Assembly (NCBI GenBank): GCA_009377755.1
Contig: WHTM01000046.1
Span: 1-38,852 of the forward strand
DNA: 38,852 nt
DNA from: Hyphomicrobiales bacterium
Lineage (GTDB): Bacteria; Pseudomonadota; Alphaproteobacteria; Rhizobiales; Xanthobacteraceae
Reading direction: 5' to 3'
Part shown: in pieces, positions 16,586 to 26,111 of the stretch
Layout: the number at the start of each line of letters is the position of its first letter
How positions within the stretch are numbered: position 1 is the stretch's first letter
Made by a program: the position numbers and the translations under genes
Notes under the pieces: generated by a model
What the model was told of the DNA's origin: nothing
The model's input: the letters and a program-made list of their open reading frames with translations, nothing else
Databases searched by the model: none

Positions 16586-17893
16586 CTAAAGAATGAACCG
16601 GCTCAGGTCCGCGTTCTTGGCCAGATCGCCGACGTGCTTATCCACATAGGCAGCGTCGACCTTGACGGTCTCGCCGGACTTGTCGGGAGCGACAAACGAA
16701 ATCTCGTCGAGCACCCGCTCCATCACGGTCTGCAACCGCCGCGCGCCGATGTTCTCGACGCTGCCGTTCACCGCCACGGCGACATCGGCGATGGCGTCGA
16801 TCGCATCGGGGGTGAAGTCGAGCGTTACGCCTTCGGTCTTGAGTAGCGCGACGTACTGCTTGATCAGCGAGGCCTCGGGCTCGGTGAGGATGCGGCGCAT
16901 GTCGTTGCGCGTGAGCGCACTCAACTCGACGCGGATCGGCAGCCGCCCTTGCAGCTCCGGCAAGAGATCGGACGGCTTCGCCAGATGGAAGGCGCCGGAG
17001 GCGATGAACAGGATGTGGTCGGTCTTCACCGGCCCGTGCTTGGTGGCAACGGTCGTACCCTCGATCAGCGGTAAGAGGTCGCGCTGCACACCCTCGCGCG
17101 ACACCTCGCCGCCGAAACGACCCTCGCGCGCGCAAATTTTGTCGATCTCGTCGAGGAACACGATGCCGTTCTGTTCCACCGCCTTGATCGACTCCTGCAC
17201 GAGTTGGTCGCTATCGAGCAGCTTGTCGGATTCCTCGTTGACCAGGATGTCGTGCGATTCCTCGACCGTGAGGCGGCGCGTCTTGGTGCGGCCGCCGCCC
17301 ATCTTGCCGAAGATGTCGCCGATCGAGATCGCGCCCATCTGCGCGCCCGGCATGCCGGGGATGTCGAACAGCGGCATGCCGCCGCCGGAGGCCTGGATCT
17401 CGATCTCGATTTCCTTGTCGTTGAGCTCGCCGGCGCGCAGCTTTTTGCGGAACGCCTCCTTGGTGGCGGCGCTGGCGCTGGCGCCGACCAACGCATCGAC
17501 CACGCGTTGCTCAGCGGCGAGCTCGGCGCGTGCCTGCACGTCCTTGCGCTTGCGATCCCGCGTCAACCCGATCGACACTTCGACAAGATCGCGCACGATC
17601 TGTTCGACGTCGCGGCCGACATAGCCGACCTCGGTGAACTTGGTGGCCTCGACCTTGAGGAACGGCGCCCCGGCGAGCCTGGCAAGGCGGCGGGAAATCT
17701 CCGTCTTACCGACGCCGGTCGGGCCGATCATCAGGATATTCTTCGGCAGCACCTCCTCGCGCAACTGCTCGTCGAGCTGCAGACGGCGCCAGCGATTGCG
17801 CAGCGCAATCGCCACGGCGCGCTTGGCGTCGTTTTGGCCGACGATGAAGCGGTCCAGCTCGGAAACGATTTCGCGGGGGGAGAAGTCGGTCAT
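16586..17893 (-). CDS. hslU: ATP-dependent protease ATPase subunit HslU
   Basis: AAA+ unfoldase that feeds substrates to the HslV peptidase. The 435-residue product has [33 protein letters not shown] at the start, Walker [10 protein letters not shown], the sensor region, the I-domain insert (about 110-240), Walker B with [11 protein letters not shown], and the C-terminal [16 protein letters not shown] and [12 protein letters not shown], whose last residues dock into HslV. ATG 17893 is chosen; the frame runs on upstream into the GNAT gene without family similarity. The start overlaps the upstream GNAT stop as ATGA. Confidence 0.97.
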   Translation of the reverse strand: MTDFSPREIVSELDRFIVGQNDAKRAVAIALRNRWRRLQLDEQLREEVLPKNILMIGPTGVGKTEISRRLARLAGAPFLKVEATKFTEVGYVGRDVEQIVRDLVEVSIGLTRDRKRKDVQARAELAAEQRVVDALVGASASAATKEAFRKKLRAGELNDKEIEIEIQASGGGMPLFDIPGMPGAQMGAISIGDIFGKMGGGRTKTRRLTVEESHDILVNEESDKLLDSDQLVQESIKAVEQNGIVFLDEIDKICAREGRFGGEVSREGVQRDLLPLIEGTTVATKHGPVKTDHILFIASGAFHLAKPSDLLPELQGRLPIRVELSALTRNDMRRILTEPEASLIKQYVALLKTEGVTLDFTPDAIDAIADVAVAVNGSVENIGARRLQTVMERVLDEISFVAPDKSGETVKVDAAYVDKHVGDLAKNADLSRFIL

Positions 17894-18375
17894 GCGTTGC
17901 GTACCATCAAAAGAGCGCGGCCGTCGGGCGTATCGACCAGACGGTCCTTGCGGAAGCCGGCCTTTTCGTAGGCGCGGATTGCGCGCGGATTCGCAGGGCT
18001 CGGATCGATAACTACGCGCGGCGTGCCGCATTTCAGTAATCCGTCGATAAACTGACGGATGAACGCCGAACCATGTCCACGCCCGACCATGTCGGGCTCG
18101 GCGATGAACTGGTCAATGCCGCGCGTACCGGGAGGCTGCGGGCCGAAGCCGGCGTGCCATTCGCTCATGTTGTAGCATTGCAGATAGCCCAACGGTCGCT
18201 CCTCCATCGTCACGATGAACTGCGCCATGTCGTGATGCGCGAGATCGCCGCTGACGAATTCGAATTCGTTGGCGTCATGCCACCACTCCGCTACGTGCGG
18301 TCGCGCGAGCCAATCCCGCATCAATGGCAGGTCGGCGGCCGTCATCGGATGGAAATGATACGACTGTTGCGCCAT
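17890..18375 (-). CDS. GNAT acetyltransferase between hslV and hslU
   Basis: The 161-residue GNAT-fold protein resembles aminoglycoside 6'-N-acetyltransferase and siderophore-type members: [25 protein letters not shown] at the start, GYLQCYN in the middle, [24 protein letters not shown] with the acetyl-CoA loop (R/Q)xxGxG/A, and the C-terminal [13 protein letters not shown]. The substrate is unknown; resistance activity should not be assumed. It starts just 3 bases after hslV and its stop overlaps the hslU start, so it is translated from the same message and its product is made with the protease. Confidence 0.88.
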   Translation of the reverse strand: MAQQSYHFHPMTAADLPLMRDWLARPHVAEWWHDANEFEFVSGDLAHHDMAQFIVTMEERPLGYLQCYNMSEWHAGFGPQPPGTRGIDQFIAEPDMVGRGHGSAFIRQFIDGLLKCGTPRVVIDPSPANPRAIRAYEKAGFRKDRLVDTPDGRALLMVRNA

Positions 18376-18378
18376 GGG

Positions 18379-18933
18379 TCAGGCGCTCTGCAACGTCTCA
18401 ATGGTGACGTTACGGTTGGTGTAGACGCAGATGTCGGCGGCGATATCGAGCGCGCGGCGCACGATCGCCTCGGCGTCGAGCGGGCCATCGAGCAGCGCGC
18501 GCGCCGCCGCCAGCGCATAGTTGCCGCCGGAGCCGATGCCCATGACGCCGGCCTCAGGTTCGAGCACGTCGCCGGTGCCGGTAAGCACCAGCGACACCTG
18601 CCGGTCGGCGACGATCATCATCGCCTCCAGCCGCCGCAGGTAGCGGTCGGTGCGCCAGTCCTTGGCGAGCTCCACCGCCGCGCGGGTGAGCTGCCCGGGA
18701 TACTGTTCGAGCTTGCCTTCCAGCCGCTCGAACAACGTGAAGGCGTCGGCGGTGGCGCCGGCGAAACCGCCGATCACGTCGCCTTTGCCGAGCGGGCGCA
18801 CCTTCTTGGCATTGCCCTTGATGATGGTCTGGCCGATCGATACCTGGCCGTCGCCGCCGATGGCGACGATGCCGCCCTTGCGGACGGTCAGGATCGTGGT
18901 GCCGTGCCAGACGTCGGCTTGTGTGGATTGCAT
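18379..18933 (-). CDS. hslV: ATP-dependent protease peptidase subunit HslV
   Basis: Threonine peptidase forming a double hexameric ring. The N-terminal sequence around the catalytic Thr is [13 protein letters not shown], where processing exposes [26 protein letters not shown] and the glycine-rich [16 protein letters not shown] follow. The 184-residue length is normal. ATG 18933 has GAGGA upstream; a TTG one codon earlier is less likely. It is divergent from hisB, and a candidate heat-shock promoter lies in the 133-base gap. Confidence 0.97.
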   Translation of the reverse strand: MQSTQADVWHGTTILTVRKGGIVAIGGDGQVSIGQTIIKGNAKKVRPLGKGDVIGGFAGATADAFTLFERLEGKLEQYPGQLTRAAVELAKDWRTDRYLRRLEAMMIVADRQVSLVLTGTGDVLEPEAGVMGIGSGGNYALAAARALLDGPLDAEAIVRRALDIAADICVYTNRNVTIETLQSA

Positions 18934-18959
18934 CAAAATTCCTCGCCGGCCGGTGATGT

Positions 18960-18989
18960 ATGCAGGAGGTCAGGCGAATGCAAATCAAG
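18960..18989 (-). promoter_or_regulatory. Candidate RpoH-type promoter of hslVU
   Basis: Minus strand: CTTG (18989-18986), 19 bases, then CCTGCAT (18966-18960). This partly matches the alphaproteobacterial RpoH pattern CTTG-N17/18-CYTATNT. The spacing is slightly long and the -10 is imperfect. hslVU is an RpoH target in related bacteria. Confidence 0.3.
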
Positions 18990-19066
18990 GCTATTGCCAG
19001 CCGGCGGTAGCGAAGCGGGTAAACCCCTGCTAAAAGGCGCACGATTTGGCGAAAACAGAGCAGCCC

Positions 19067-19657
19067 ATGCGCAAAGCGACGCTTCGGCGCACCACCAAGG
19101 AAACCGACATCGAGGCCGCCATCGACCTTGACGGCACCGGCGCATCGGCGATTTCCACCGGAATCGGCTTTTTCGATCATATGCTGGACCTGCTGGCGCG
19201 CCATTCCCGCATCGACATCACAGTCAGCGCCAAAGGCGACCTGCATATCGACCACCACCACACGACCGAGGACGTGGGCATCACGTTGGGCCAGGCGGTG
19301 AAGCAGGCGCTCGGCGACATGAAGGGCATCACCCGCTATGCGGACGTGCATGTGCCCATGGACGAGGCACTCACGCGGGTGGCGGTCGACGTTTCGGGGC
19401 GGCCGTTCCTGGTGTTCAAGGCCGAGTTTTCCCGCGACAAGGTCGGCACCTTCGACACCGAGCTGGTGCGGGAATGGTTCCAGGCTTTCGCTATGAATGC
19501 CGGTCTGACCCTGCACGTCGAGACGCTGTACGGCAGCAACGACCATCATATTGCCGAATCCTGCTTCAAGGGTCTGGCACGGGCGCTGCGGGCGGCGCTG
19601 GCGGTCGACCCGCGCAATGCCGGCGAAGTGCCCTCGACCAAGGGCCGGCTGGGGTGA
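19067..19657 (+). CDS. hisB: Imidazoleglycerol-phosphate dehydratase
   Basis: Sixth step of histidine synthesis. The 196-residue product has [17 protein letters not shown] and the metal-binding [15 protein letters not shown], then [22 protein letters not shown], all with the manganese ligands. ATG 19067 ([12 protein letters not shown]) is preferred over a TTG at 19046. It is the monofunctional form, without the phosphatase domain of E. coli HisB. First gene of the rightward his group, divergent from hslV. Confidence 0.96.
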   Translation: MRKATLRRTTKETDIEAAIDLDGTGASAISTGIGFFDHMLDLLARHSRIDITVSAKGDLHIDHHHTTEDVGITLGQAVKQALGDMKGITRYADVHVPMDEALTRVAVDVSGRPFLVFKAEFSRDKVGTFDTELVREWFQAFAMNAGLTLHVETLYGSNDHHIAESCFKGLARALRAALAVDPRNAGEVPSTKGRLG

Positions 19658-19663
19658 CACGGC

Positions 19664-19687
19664 ATCCCTCCCCTTCCAGGGAGGGAT
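19664..19687. terminator. Stem-loop between hisB and DUF2628 gene
   Basis: ATCCCTCCC-CTTCCA-GGGAGGGAT, a perfect 9-base stem. There is no T-run afterwards, so it is more likely an mRNA-stabilising or attenuating hairpin than a strong intrinsic terminator. Confidence 0.4.
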
Positions 19688-19711
19688 AAGAGAAGCAAGT
19701 GCGAGGACCAC

Positions 19712-20220
19712 ATGTCGGTCTATACCGTCCACGAGCCGCCGCCGCGTGCGGACGAGGCTGCTGCCGATCCGGAGCGGTTCGTGTTCGTGCGCGACGGCTT
19801 CCATTTCTGGGCCTTCGTGTTGGGGCCGCTGTGGATGCTGTGGCACCGGCTGTGGCTCGTGTTTTTTCTCTACGTGGTTCTTTCGGTTCTGCTCCAGATC
19901 GGCCTTTGGTCCGTCGGTGCGACGCCCGGCGTGAAGTTCCTCATCAGCCTCCCGGTGTCCGTGCTGATCGGGCTTGAGCATCGACGCTGCGGCGCTGGAC
20001 GCTCGCCCGCCGCGGCCGGAAGATGGTCGGTGTGGTCGTGGCCGACGACCTCGAAGCCGCCGAGCGCCGCTTCTTCGATGCCTGGATCAGGCGGTCCTCG
20101 ACCGGGTGGGCGCAGCGTCCGGCATGGGATGCGTCGCAGCCGCCGGTGGCCTTCCATGCACCAGGTGCGCATCAGCCGGCGGTGATCGGGCTGTTCCCGG
20201 AGCCGGGAGTGCAGCGGTGA
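19712..20220 (+). pseudogene. DUF2628 membrane protein, frameshifted
   Basis: The first 89 codons give a DUF2628 protein: MSVYTVHEPPPR, PERFVFVRDGFHFWAFVLGPLWMLWHRLW, and hydrophobic segments at about 45-65 and 70-89. After GLE at 19978 the family sequence moves one frame: [33 protein letters not shown] and an end [10 protein letters not shown] before the stop at 20218-20220. One missing base (GAGCATCG where GAGGCATCG would fit) accounts for this. The conceptual product is about 169 residues. The stop overlaps the hisH GTG, so the intact frame is the one coupled to hisH. It could be a true mutation or a sequencing error. The function of the family is unknown. Confidence 0.75.
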
Positions 20221-20867
20221 CGGTTGCCATCGTCGATTACGGGTCGGGCAATCTGCACTCCGCCGCCAAGGCGTTCGAGCGGGCGGCGCGCGAGTCCGGG
20301 CACGATCAGGCGATCCTGGTTACGGACGATCCTGATGCGGTGCGCCGCGCGGACCGTGTGGTGTTGCCGGGCGTTGGTGCCTTTGCCGATTGCCGCCGCG
20401 GGCTTGAAGCGGTCGGCGGTATGATCGATGCGATCGAGGAGACGGTGCACCGCCGCGGGCGGCCATTCTTCGGCATTTGTGTCGGCATGCAGCTCATGGC
20501 CGAGCGCGGGCGCGAGCACGGGGTCAGCGAGGGCTTGGGCTGGGTCGCAGGCGAAGTGGACCGGATCGCACCGGCCGACCCGGGCCTGAAGATCCCGCAT
20601 ATGGGCTGGAACACGCTAAACCCGGTGCGGCCGCACCCGCTGCTCGACGGCATTCCGGTCGGTCCGGAGGGCCTGCACGCCTATTTCGTGCATTCCTATC
20701 AACTGCGCCCGACGCATCGCGACGATCTCGTCGCCGAGGCGGACTACGGCGGACCGGTCACGGCGATCGTCGGCCGCGATGCGATGATCGGGACCCAGTT
20801 TCATCCGGAGAAGAGCCAGAAACTGGGCTTGGCGCTGATCGCGAATTTCTTGAAGTGGAAGCCTTGA
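20217..20867 (+). CDS. hisH: Imidazole glycerol phosphate synthase, glutaminase subunit
   Basis: Class I glutamine amidotransferase giving ammonia to HisF. The 216-residue product starts [21 protein letters not shown]. The nucleophile Cys is in [13 protein letters not shown], and the His-Glu pair is in [10 protein letters not shown] near the end; HMGWNTL is also conserved. The GTG at 20217 overlaps the preceding stop as GTGA. The longer upstream frame (through 19974) is the wrong frame of the DUF2628 gene. Its stop overlaps the hisA start as TTGA. Confidence 0.96.
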   Translation: MTVAIVDYGSGNLHSAAKAFERAARESGHDQAILVTDDPDAVRRADRVVLPGVGAFADCRRGLEAVGGMIDAIEETVHRRGRPFFGICVGMQLMAERGREHGVSEGLGWVAGEVDRIAPADPGLKIPHMGWNTLNPVRPHPLLDGIPVGPEGLHAYFVHSYQLRPTHRDDLVAEADYGGPVTAIVGRDAMIGTQFHPEKSQKLGLALIANFLKWKP

Positions 20868-21592
20868 TTCTCTTTCCCGCCATCGACCTCAAGGACGGCG
20901 TTTGCGTGCGCCTGGAGCAGGGCGACATGGCGCGCGCACGTACGTTCAGCCGCGACCCCGCCGCGCAGGCGCACGCATTCGAAACGCAGGGCTTCGAGTA
21001 CCTGCACATCGTCGATCTCGACGGCGCATTCGCCGGCAAGCCGGTGAATGCCGGCGCAGTCGAGCGCATCCTCGAAGCGGTGTCCATGCCGGTGCAGCTC
21101 GGCGGCGGCATCCGCGACATGGCAACGGTTGAGGCGTGGCTCGGCAAGGGCGTGACGCGCGTCATCATCGGGACCGCGGCGGTGCGCGATCCGGCGCTGG
21201 TGAAGGCGTCGTCGCGGCGCTTCCCCGGCCGCGTGGCGGTCGGCCTCGACGCGCGCGACGGCAAGGTGGCGGTGCAAGGCTGGGCGGAGACGTCGGAGCT
21301 CACCGCGCTCGACATCGCCAGGCGGTTCGAGGATGCCGGTGTCGCGGCGATCATCTACACCGATGTGGCGCGCGACGGCATGCTCGCCGGGCTCAATCTC
21401 GACGCCACCATTGCGTTGGCGGAGGCGATTGAGATTCCCGTCATCGCCTCCGGCGGGCTTGCCTCGATCGACGACGTGAAGGCCCTGCTCGCGCCACCGG
21501 CGAAAAAGCTTGCCGGCGCCATTGCCGGACGGGCGCTGTATGACGGGCGGCTGGATGCGGCGGAGGCGCTGGCGCTGATCCGGCAAAGCTGA
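20864..21592 (+). CDS. hisA: ProFAR isomerase (phosphoribosylformimino-AICAR-P isomerase)
   Basis: Fourth step of histidine synthesis, a (beta/alpha)8 barrel. The 242-residue product starts [20 protein letters not shown] with the catalytic Asp at strand 1, has the phosphate loops VQLGGGIRD and [12 protein letters not shown], and [10 protein letters not shown] with the second catalytic Asp. The start is a TTG at 20864 overlapping the hisH stop; no ATG or GTG fits the family N-terminus. This suggests coupled, perhaps moderate, translation. Confidence 0.95.
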   Translation: MILFPAIDLKDGVCVRLEQGDMARARTFSRDPAAQAHAFETQGFEYLHIVDLDGAFAGKPVNAGAVERILEAVSMPVQLGGGIRDMATVEAWLGKGVTRVIIGTAAVRDPALVKASSRRFPGRVAVGLDARDGKVAVQGWAETSELTALDIARRFEDAGVAAIIYTDVARDGMLAGLNLDATIALAEAIEIPVIASGGLASIDDVKALLAPPAKKLAGAIAGRALYDGRLDAAEALALIRQS

Positions 21593-21677
21593 CCAACCGG
21601 TCGGTTTGGTTGATTGCGACCGTTATCCTGTTATTCATCTACGGGCGCTCACAGCGCTCGGCCTGAAGCAGCAAGTC

Positions 21678-22454
21678 ATGTTCAAAGTTCGCGTCATTCC
21701 CTGCCTCGACGTGAAGGACGGCCGCGTCGTCAAGGGAATCAACTTCGTCGATCTGCGTGACGCCGGCGATCCGGTAGAGGCGGCAATCGCCTATGACGCC
21801 GCGGGCGCCGACGAACTCTGCTTCCTCGACATCACCGCGAGCCACGAGAACCGCGGCACCATCCTCGACGTGGTGCGGCGCACGGCCGAGGCCTGCTTCA
21901 TGCCGCTCACCGTCGGCGGCGGCGTGCGCACGGTCGAGGACATTCGCGCGCTGCTGTCGTCGGGCGCCGACAAGGTGTCGATCAACACCGCGGCGGTGGC
22001 GCGGCGCGCGTTCGTGCGCGAGGCGGCGGAGAAGTTCGGCGAGCAGTGCATCGTCGTGGCGATCGACGCCAAGAAGGTCTCAGCCCCGGGCGAGGCGGAC
22101 CGCTGGGAGATTTTTACCCACGGCGGCCGCAAGCCGACCGGCATCGATGCGGTCGGCTACGCCAAGGAAGTGGTGTCGCTCGGCGCCGGCGAAATCCTGC
22201 TCACCTCGATGGACCGCGACGGTACGCGGCAAGGCTTCGACATCCCGCTGACGCGGGCGATCGCCGACGCGATCCCGGTGCCGGTGATCGCCTCGGGCGG
22301 CGTCGGCAACCTCGACCACCTGGTCGAAGGCATCCGTGACGGCCACGCCACTGCGGTGCTGGCCGCCTCGATTTTTCATTTCGGCGAGTTTTCCGTACGC
22401 GACGCCAAGCAGCGCATGGCCAGGGCCGGGCTGCCGATGCGGCTCGATCCGTAA
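21678..22454 (+). CDS. hisF: Imidazole glycerol phosphate synthase, cyclase subunit
   Basis: Cyclase partner of HisH, making imidazole glycerol phosphate and AICAR. The 258-residue barrel starts [31 protein letters not shown] with the first catalytic Asp. [34 protein letters not shown] with the second Asp, and [12 protein letters not shown] follow. The length is normal. Start ATG 21678. It lies 85 bases after hisA. In relatives hisE commonly follows; here a two-gene copper-type module intervenes. Confidence 0.97.
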   Translation: MFKVRVIPCLDVKDGRVVKGINFVDLRDAGDPVEAAIAYDAAGADELCFLDITASHENRGTILDVVRRTAEACFMPLTVGGGVRTVEDIRALLSSGADKVSINTAAVARRAFVREAAEKFGEQCIVVAIDAKKVSAPGEADRWEIFTHGGRKPTGIDAVGYAKEVVSLGAGEILLTSMDRDGTRQGFDIPLTRAIADAIPVPVIASGGVGNLDHLVEGIRDGHATAVLAASIFHFGEFSVRDAKQRMARAGLPMRLDP

Positions 22455-22493
22455 GACCTGGACGGTTCGCTCCATCTCTGCCAGATGTGAAAC

Positions 22494-22874
22494 ATGCGTC
22501 ACCGCGGGTCCCATCTCGGACGGCGATCCTTCGCCCTGGTGCTGGCCTATCTACTGGCATTGCAGGGCATCCTCGTCGCCTGGGGCGCGATGGCCGCTGC
22601 GGCGCATGCGACTTCTGGTCTGGCAGTCACTTGCGCGGCGGACGGCGCGCAAGGGCCGGTCCAGCGATCTGACGATCCGCTACCCTGCTGCCACTGCGGG
22701 CCGCTGTGCGGTCCGGGTACCGGCACGGCCCTCGGGGCCGCGCCGGAGGCGGTGCCCACTGCGGTCAAGCGCCCGCAGGTTGCGGCGGCGCGCTGGCCGC
22801 TGCGGCCGTCCGATGCGTTGCCGCGAATCTCGTCCGATCCGAGAAAGGCCCGTGCTCCTCCCGCGATGGCGTGA
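22494..22874 (+). CDS. Small exported Cys-rich protein, DUF2946-like
   Basis: A 126-residue protein with a basic start (RHRGSHLGRRS) and one hydrophobic segment at about 12-38 (FALVLAYLLALQGILVAWGAMAAAAHA) that looks like a signal peptide or anchor. A cluster PCCHCGPLCGPG near residue 64 could bind copper or haem. The rest is Pro/Arg/Ala-rich. It resembles small DUF2946-type proteins often found beside copper genes, but I am not certain of the family. It is followed 45 bases later by a PCu(A)C gene on the same strand, which supports a copper role. Confidence 0.6.
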   Translation: MRHRGSHLGRRSFALVLAYLLALQGILVAWGAMAAAAHATSGLAVTCAADGAQGPVQRSDDPLPCCHCGPLCGPGTGTALGAAPEAVPTAVKRPQVAAARWPLRPSDALPRISSDPRKARAPPAMA

Positions 22875-22919
22875 TCGATCCCGCTTGCGTCCGATACACT
22901 GCCAATGGAGGACAGCACC

Positions 22920-23459
22920 ATGCTGCCAATCATCCGCGGCGCCATCGTCGGCACAGCCGCAATATGTCTGAGCACCGCATCGATTGCCGTCAGCGCCGCT
23001 CCGGCGTCGGCCCAGCTTATGCCGGGCGCAGCACACGGCACCGGGGCGCCGACCAAGGTCGGCAATCTCGTCATTACCGTCCCCTGGGTGCGCGCGACGC
23101 CCAAGGGCGCACCGGTCGCCGGGGGCTATCTCAGCGTCACCAACAACGGGACCGAGCCGGACCGGCTGGTCGGCGGGTCATTGGCTGCGGCCGGCCGCTT
23201 CGAAGTGCACGAGATGACCATGGATGACGGGGTGATGCGGATGCGGCCGGTTGCCGGCGGGCTCGAAATCAAGCCGGGCCAGACCGTCGAGCTCAAGCCC
23301 GGCGGCCATCACGTCATGTTCATGGGCCTGAAGGAGCAGTTGAAGGCTGGCGAAACCGTCAAGGGCACGCTGGAATTCGCGAAGGCGGGTCGTGTCGAGA
23401 TCACCTATCCGGTACGGGCGCTCGGCGGCACGGGCTCGGGCGGGCACCGGGGCCACTGA
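22920..23459 (+). CDS. Periplasmic copper chaperone PCu(A)C
   Basis: Exported Cu(I) chaperone for the CuA centre of cytochrome oxidase. The 179-residue product has a signal peptide (about 1-32, ending APASAQ), then [24 protein letters not shown]. The copper-site residues lie in [14 protein letters not shown] and [10 protein letters not shown], giving the HxM..M..HxM arrangement. The C-terminus ends Gly/His-rich (GSGGHRGH), perhaps another metal site. ATG 22920 follows GGAGG at good spacing; an ATG at 22905 overlaps that ribosome site and is less likely. Confidence 0.92.
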   Translation: MLPIIRGAIVGTAAICLSTASIAVSAAPASAQLMPGAAHGTGAPTKVGNLVITVPWVRATPKGAPVAGGYLSVTNNGTEPDRLVGGSLAAAGRFEVHEMTMDDGVMRMRPVAGGLEIKPGQTVELKPGGHHVMFMGLKEQLKAGETVKGTLEFAKAGRVEITYPVRALGGTGSGGHRGH

Positions 23460-23520
23460 GTCTCGACCCGTGCCGCACAGCGGCTTTACCCGCAACCGCC
23501 CGGTATGATCCCGGCCTGCC

Positions 23521-23542
23521 CTCTCCCCCCGCGAGGGGAGAG
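23521..23542. other. Stem-loop upstream of hisE
   Basis: CTCTCCCC-CCGCGA-GGGGAGAG, a perfect 8-base stem, 28 bases before the hisE start and 61 bases after the PCu(A)C stop. There is no T-run. Confidence 0.4.
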
Positions 23543-23570
23543 GTGCTATGGGCAACCGGGAGCCAGACCG

Positions 23571-23894
23571 ATGAGCACCTTCACCCTCCACGACCTTGCC
23601 GCCCGGGTGCACCAGCGCGCCGGTGCCAGTGCCGAGACGTCCTATACCCGCAAGCTGCTGGACAAGGGCGTGGCGCAATGCGCCAAGAAGCTCGGCGAGG
23701 AAGCGATCGAGACGGCGCTTGCCGCCGTCGGCGAAGACCGCGACCGCGTCATCGCCGAGGCCGCGGACCTGCTCTATCATCTGCTCGTCGTGCTCGAAGC
23801 ACGCGGAGTCGCGCTCTCCGAGGTCGAGACGGCGCTGGCGCAGCGCCTCGGCATGTCTGGCCTCGAAGAAAAGGCCGCGCGGCCGCGCGCGTGA
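23571..23894 (+). CDS. hisE: Phosphoribosyl-ATP pyrophosphatase
   Basis: Second step of histidine synthesis. The 107-residue all-helical protein has [48 protein letters not shown] with the MazG-like EExxE metal site, and [17 protein letters not shown] with the second ExxD. It is the stand-alone form, not fused to HisI. ATG 23571. The coaA start lies 14 bases after its stop. Confidence 0.95.
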   Translation: MSTFTLHDLAARVHQRAGASAETSYTRKLLDKGVAQCAKKLGEEAIETALAAVGEDRDRVIAEAADLLYHLLVVLEARGVALSEVETALAQRLGMSGLEEKAARPRA

Positions 23895-23908
23895 TCGGAA
23901 CACCAGCC

Positions 23909-24862
23909 ATGGAGCAACGCGCCGACGACGGGCTTTCGCCCTACCGCATTTTTACGCGGGAGGAGTGGGCGGAGTTACGCGAAGACACGCCGATGACGCT
24001 CACGCCCACCGAGATCGCACGCGTGCGCTCGCTGCACGACCGCCTCGACATGGCCGAGGTCGAGGACATCTATCTGCCGCTGTCGCGACTGTTATGGCTC
24101 TATGTCGCCGCCACGCAACGGCTGTTCCGTGCGCAACAGCGTTTTCTCGGCACCGAGGATGCCAAGGTCCCCTACATCATCGGCGTTGCCGGCTCGGTCG
24201 CGGTCGGCAAATCGACCACCGCCCGCGTGCTGCAGGCGCTGCTGGCGCGCTGGGAGAACACGCCGCGCGTCGACCTCGTTACCACCGACGGATTCCTGCT
24301 GCCCAATGCCGTGCTGGCGCGCGAAGTCCTGATGGAGCGCAAGGGTTTTCCCGAGAGCTACGATCTTCCGGCACTGTTGCGGTTTCTCTCGGACGTCAAG
24401 GCCGGCCGCCATCGGGTGCGCGCGCCGGTCTACTCGCATCTGGTCTATGACGTGCAGCCGAACGCGTGGATCGAGATCGATCGTCCCGACATCTTGATCG
24501 TCGAAGGCCTCAACGTGTTGCAGGCGGGGCGCCCGCCGAGGGACGGCAAAGCGATTCCCTACGTGTCGGACTTCTTCGATTTCTCCGTCTACCTGGACGC
24601 CGACGAAAGTGTGCTGCGTGCCTGGTACGTGGACCGCTTCCTGACCCTGCGGGGTACCGCGTTCACGGATCCGGCGTCCTATTTCCACCGCTATGCCAAG
24701 CTGCCGGACGAAGAAGCGGTGGCGACCGCCACGTCGATCTGGGAGCGCATCAATCTCATTAATCTACACGAGAACATCCTGCCGACCCGGCAGCGCGCCG
24801 ACCTGATCCTGACCAAGGGGGAAAGCCACCTGGTCGAGCAGGTGGCGCTGCGGCGGCTGTGA
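23909..24862 (+). CDS. coaA: Type I pantothenate kinase
   Basis: First step of CoA synthesis, feedback-inhibited by CoA. The 317-residue product has [23 protein letters not shown] at the start, the P-loop [47 protein letters not shown], and IVEGLNVLQ. The length matches type I enzymes. ATG 23909 gives [15 protein letters not shown]. It is close behind hisE and probably co-transcribed, an arrangement common in this order. Confidence 0.96.
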   Translation: MEQRADDGLSPYRIFTREEWAELREDTPMTLTPTEIARVRSLHDRLDMAEVEDIYLPLSRLLWLYVAATQRLFRAQQRFLGTEDAKVPYIIGVAGSVAVGKSTTARVLQALLARWENTPRVDLVTTDGFLLPNAVLAREVLMERKGFPESYDLPALLRFLSDVKAGRHRVRAPVYSHLVYDVQPNAWIEIDRPDILIVEGLNVLQAGRPPRDGKAIPYVSDFFDFSVYLDADESVLRAWYVDRFLTLRGTAFTDPASYFHRYAKLPDEEAVATATSIWERINLINLHENILPTRQRADLILTKGESHLVEQVALRRL

Positions 24863-24870
24863 GAAGAGCT

Positions 24871-24995
24871 CGTGTCCCGGACGCGGTGCAGCGTGAAACG
24901 GTGCACCGCAGAGCCGGGACCGTTCCAAATGCGGAATGTGTGATGATCCCGGGTCTGCAGCGCACCACTTCGTGCTGCGCTGCGCCCGGGACACG
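24871..24995. repeat. Type B intergenic repeat
   Basis: The 125-base element is bounded by a perfect 10-base inverted repeat, CGTGTCCCGG and CCGGGACACG. It lies between the convergent coaA and acyltransferase genes. Related copies are at 13670-13856 (enlarged) and 6140-6200 (partial). Confidence 0.8.
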
Positions 24996-25005
24996 CGGAA
25001 AGAGA

Positions 25006-25962
25006 TTACGCCGCGTGCCGTTCTTCCGGCGCGCCGAAATGCGCGAAATAGCGGGTGTTGATGCCTGACACCGGCAGCACGATCAGCACGTCGGTGGTGC
25101 CGAACTGATAGTCGACGACGGCGCCGTCGCCGACCACCGCGCCGAGCCGCAGATAACCCCGGATCAGCGGCGGCAGCACGCGCAGCGCCTGCTTGGCGTC
25201 GATCGCCTCTTTGCTCATCCGGTTCATCTCGGCGTAGCGTTCGGGCCGCGCCCGCCCCCGCCACGGCTCCGGTGCGCGGGCGTAGTGGTGCAGGAACGAC
25301 AGCGGCAGCGCCAGCTGGTCCGGATTGGTGCCTTTGAGGCTGGCGCAGCCGATCATCACGTCGAGCCGGTGGCGGCGGACATAGGTCCAGATTCCGCGCC
25401 ACAACAGTTCGACGGTGCGCTTATTGCGATAGGGCGGCAGCACGCAGGAGCGTCCCAGCTCGAGAAATTTCAAGTTCCTGTGGTCGTCGATCAATCCGTC
25501 GATGTCGAATTCGCCAGCGCTATAGAAGCCGCCGTGGCGGTCGGCGATGTCCTGGCGCAGCAGGCGATAGGTTCCGACCACCGCCGGCGAGCGCCGGAGC
25601 CTCGCGGTCGGCAACGCATGGTCGATGACCAGCAGGTGATCGCAGATGGCGTCATAGGCATCGACGTCACGGCGGGCCATCATCTTCGCGGCATCGGCGA
25701 TGGCCGAGCCCTCTTGGTAGAAAACCCGGTAGCGCAGCTTCTGCGCCCCGCGCACCTCCGCGGCCTTGCAGGCGAGCCGCACCTCCATCGATCCGAGGTG
25801 GCCCAGGGTCTGTCCGATCCGCTGCTCTGCCTCGTCGACGACCATGAGGCCGCCATAGGCACGGAGCGTTGGCAGGAAGCCGGTGGTGGAGGAATATCCG
25901 GGGAAGGAGCGGAAGCGATCCATCAAGCGCTTCGGCGCCCTCGGATCAACCGGGCTCAGCAT
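25006..25962 (-). CDS. OlsB-like N-acyltransferase (GNAT/hemolysin family)
   Basis: The 318-residue product belongs to the acyl-ACP-dependent N-acyltransferases that begin ornithine-lipid synthesis (OlsB). Evidence: GSMEVRLACKAAEVRGAQKLRYRVFY, the AICDHLLVID and VVGTYRLLRQDIADRHGGFYSAGEFDI segments, LELGRSCVLPPYR, and a long C-terminal part with YLRLGAVVGDGAVVDYQFGTTDVLIVLP. Ornithine lipids are phosphate-free membrane lipids. The partner OlsA is not in the window, so the exact acceptor remains inferred. ATG 25962 follows GAGAGGAA; the frame extends upstream but without family character. Confidence 0.8.
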   Translation of the reverse strand: MLSPVDPRAPKRLMDRFRSFPGYSSTTGFLPTLRAYGGLMVVDEAEQRIGQTLGHLGSMEVRLACKAAEVRGAQKLRYRVFYQEGSAIADAAKMMARRDVDAYDAICDHLLVIDHALPTARLRRSPAVVGTYRLLRQDIADRHGGFYSAGEFDIDGLIDDHRNLKFLELGRSCVLPPYRNKRTVELLWRGIWTYVRRHRLDVMIGCASLKGTNPDQLALPLSFLHHYARAPEPWRGRARPERYAEMNRMSKEAIDAKQALRVLPPLIRGYLRLGAVVGDGAVVDYQFGTTDVLIVLPVSGINTRYFAHFGAPEERHAA

Positions 25963-26111
25963 CGTCCTGTTCCTCTCCAGCGCGGGGGTATCGGCGCCCC
26001 AGTTCATTGGGGAGGCGCGAATCGTTACGCCGGACCGCCCGGACGGCAGGACCACAGCATGGGCTCTGAAAGGATTTATGACAATGGGGCAGTAGGCCCC
26101 TGGGGACAGCT

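Noticed and set aside
17890-18375. Aminoglycoside resistance gene
   Set aside because: It resembles AAC(6')-type GNAT proteins only at fold level and is embedded in a housekeeping operon; resistance cannot be claimed.
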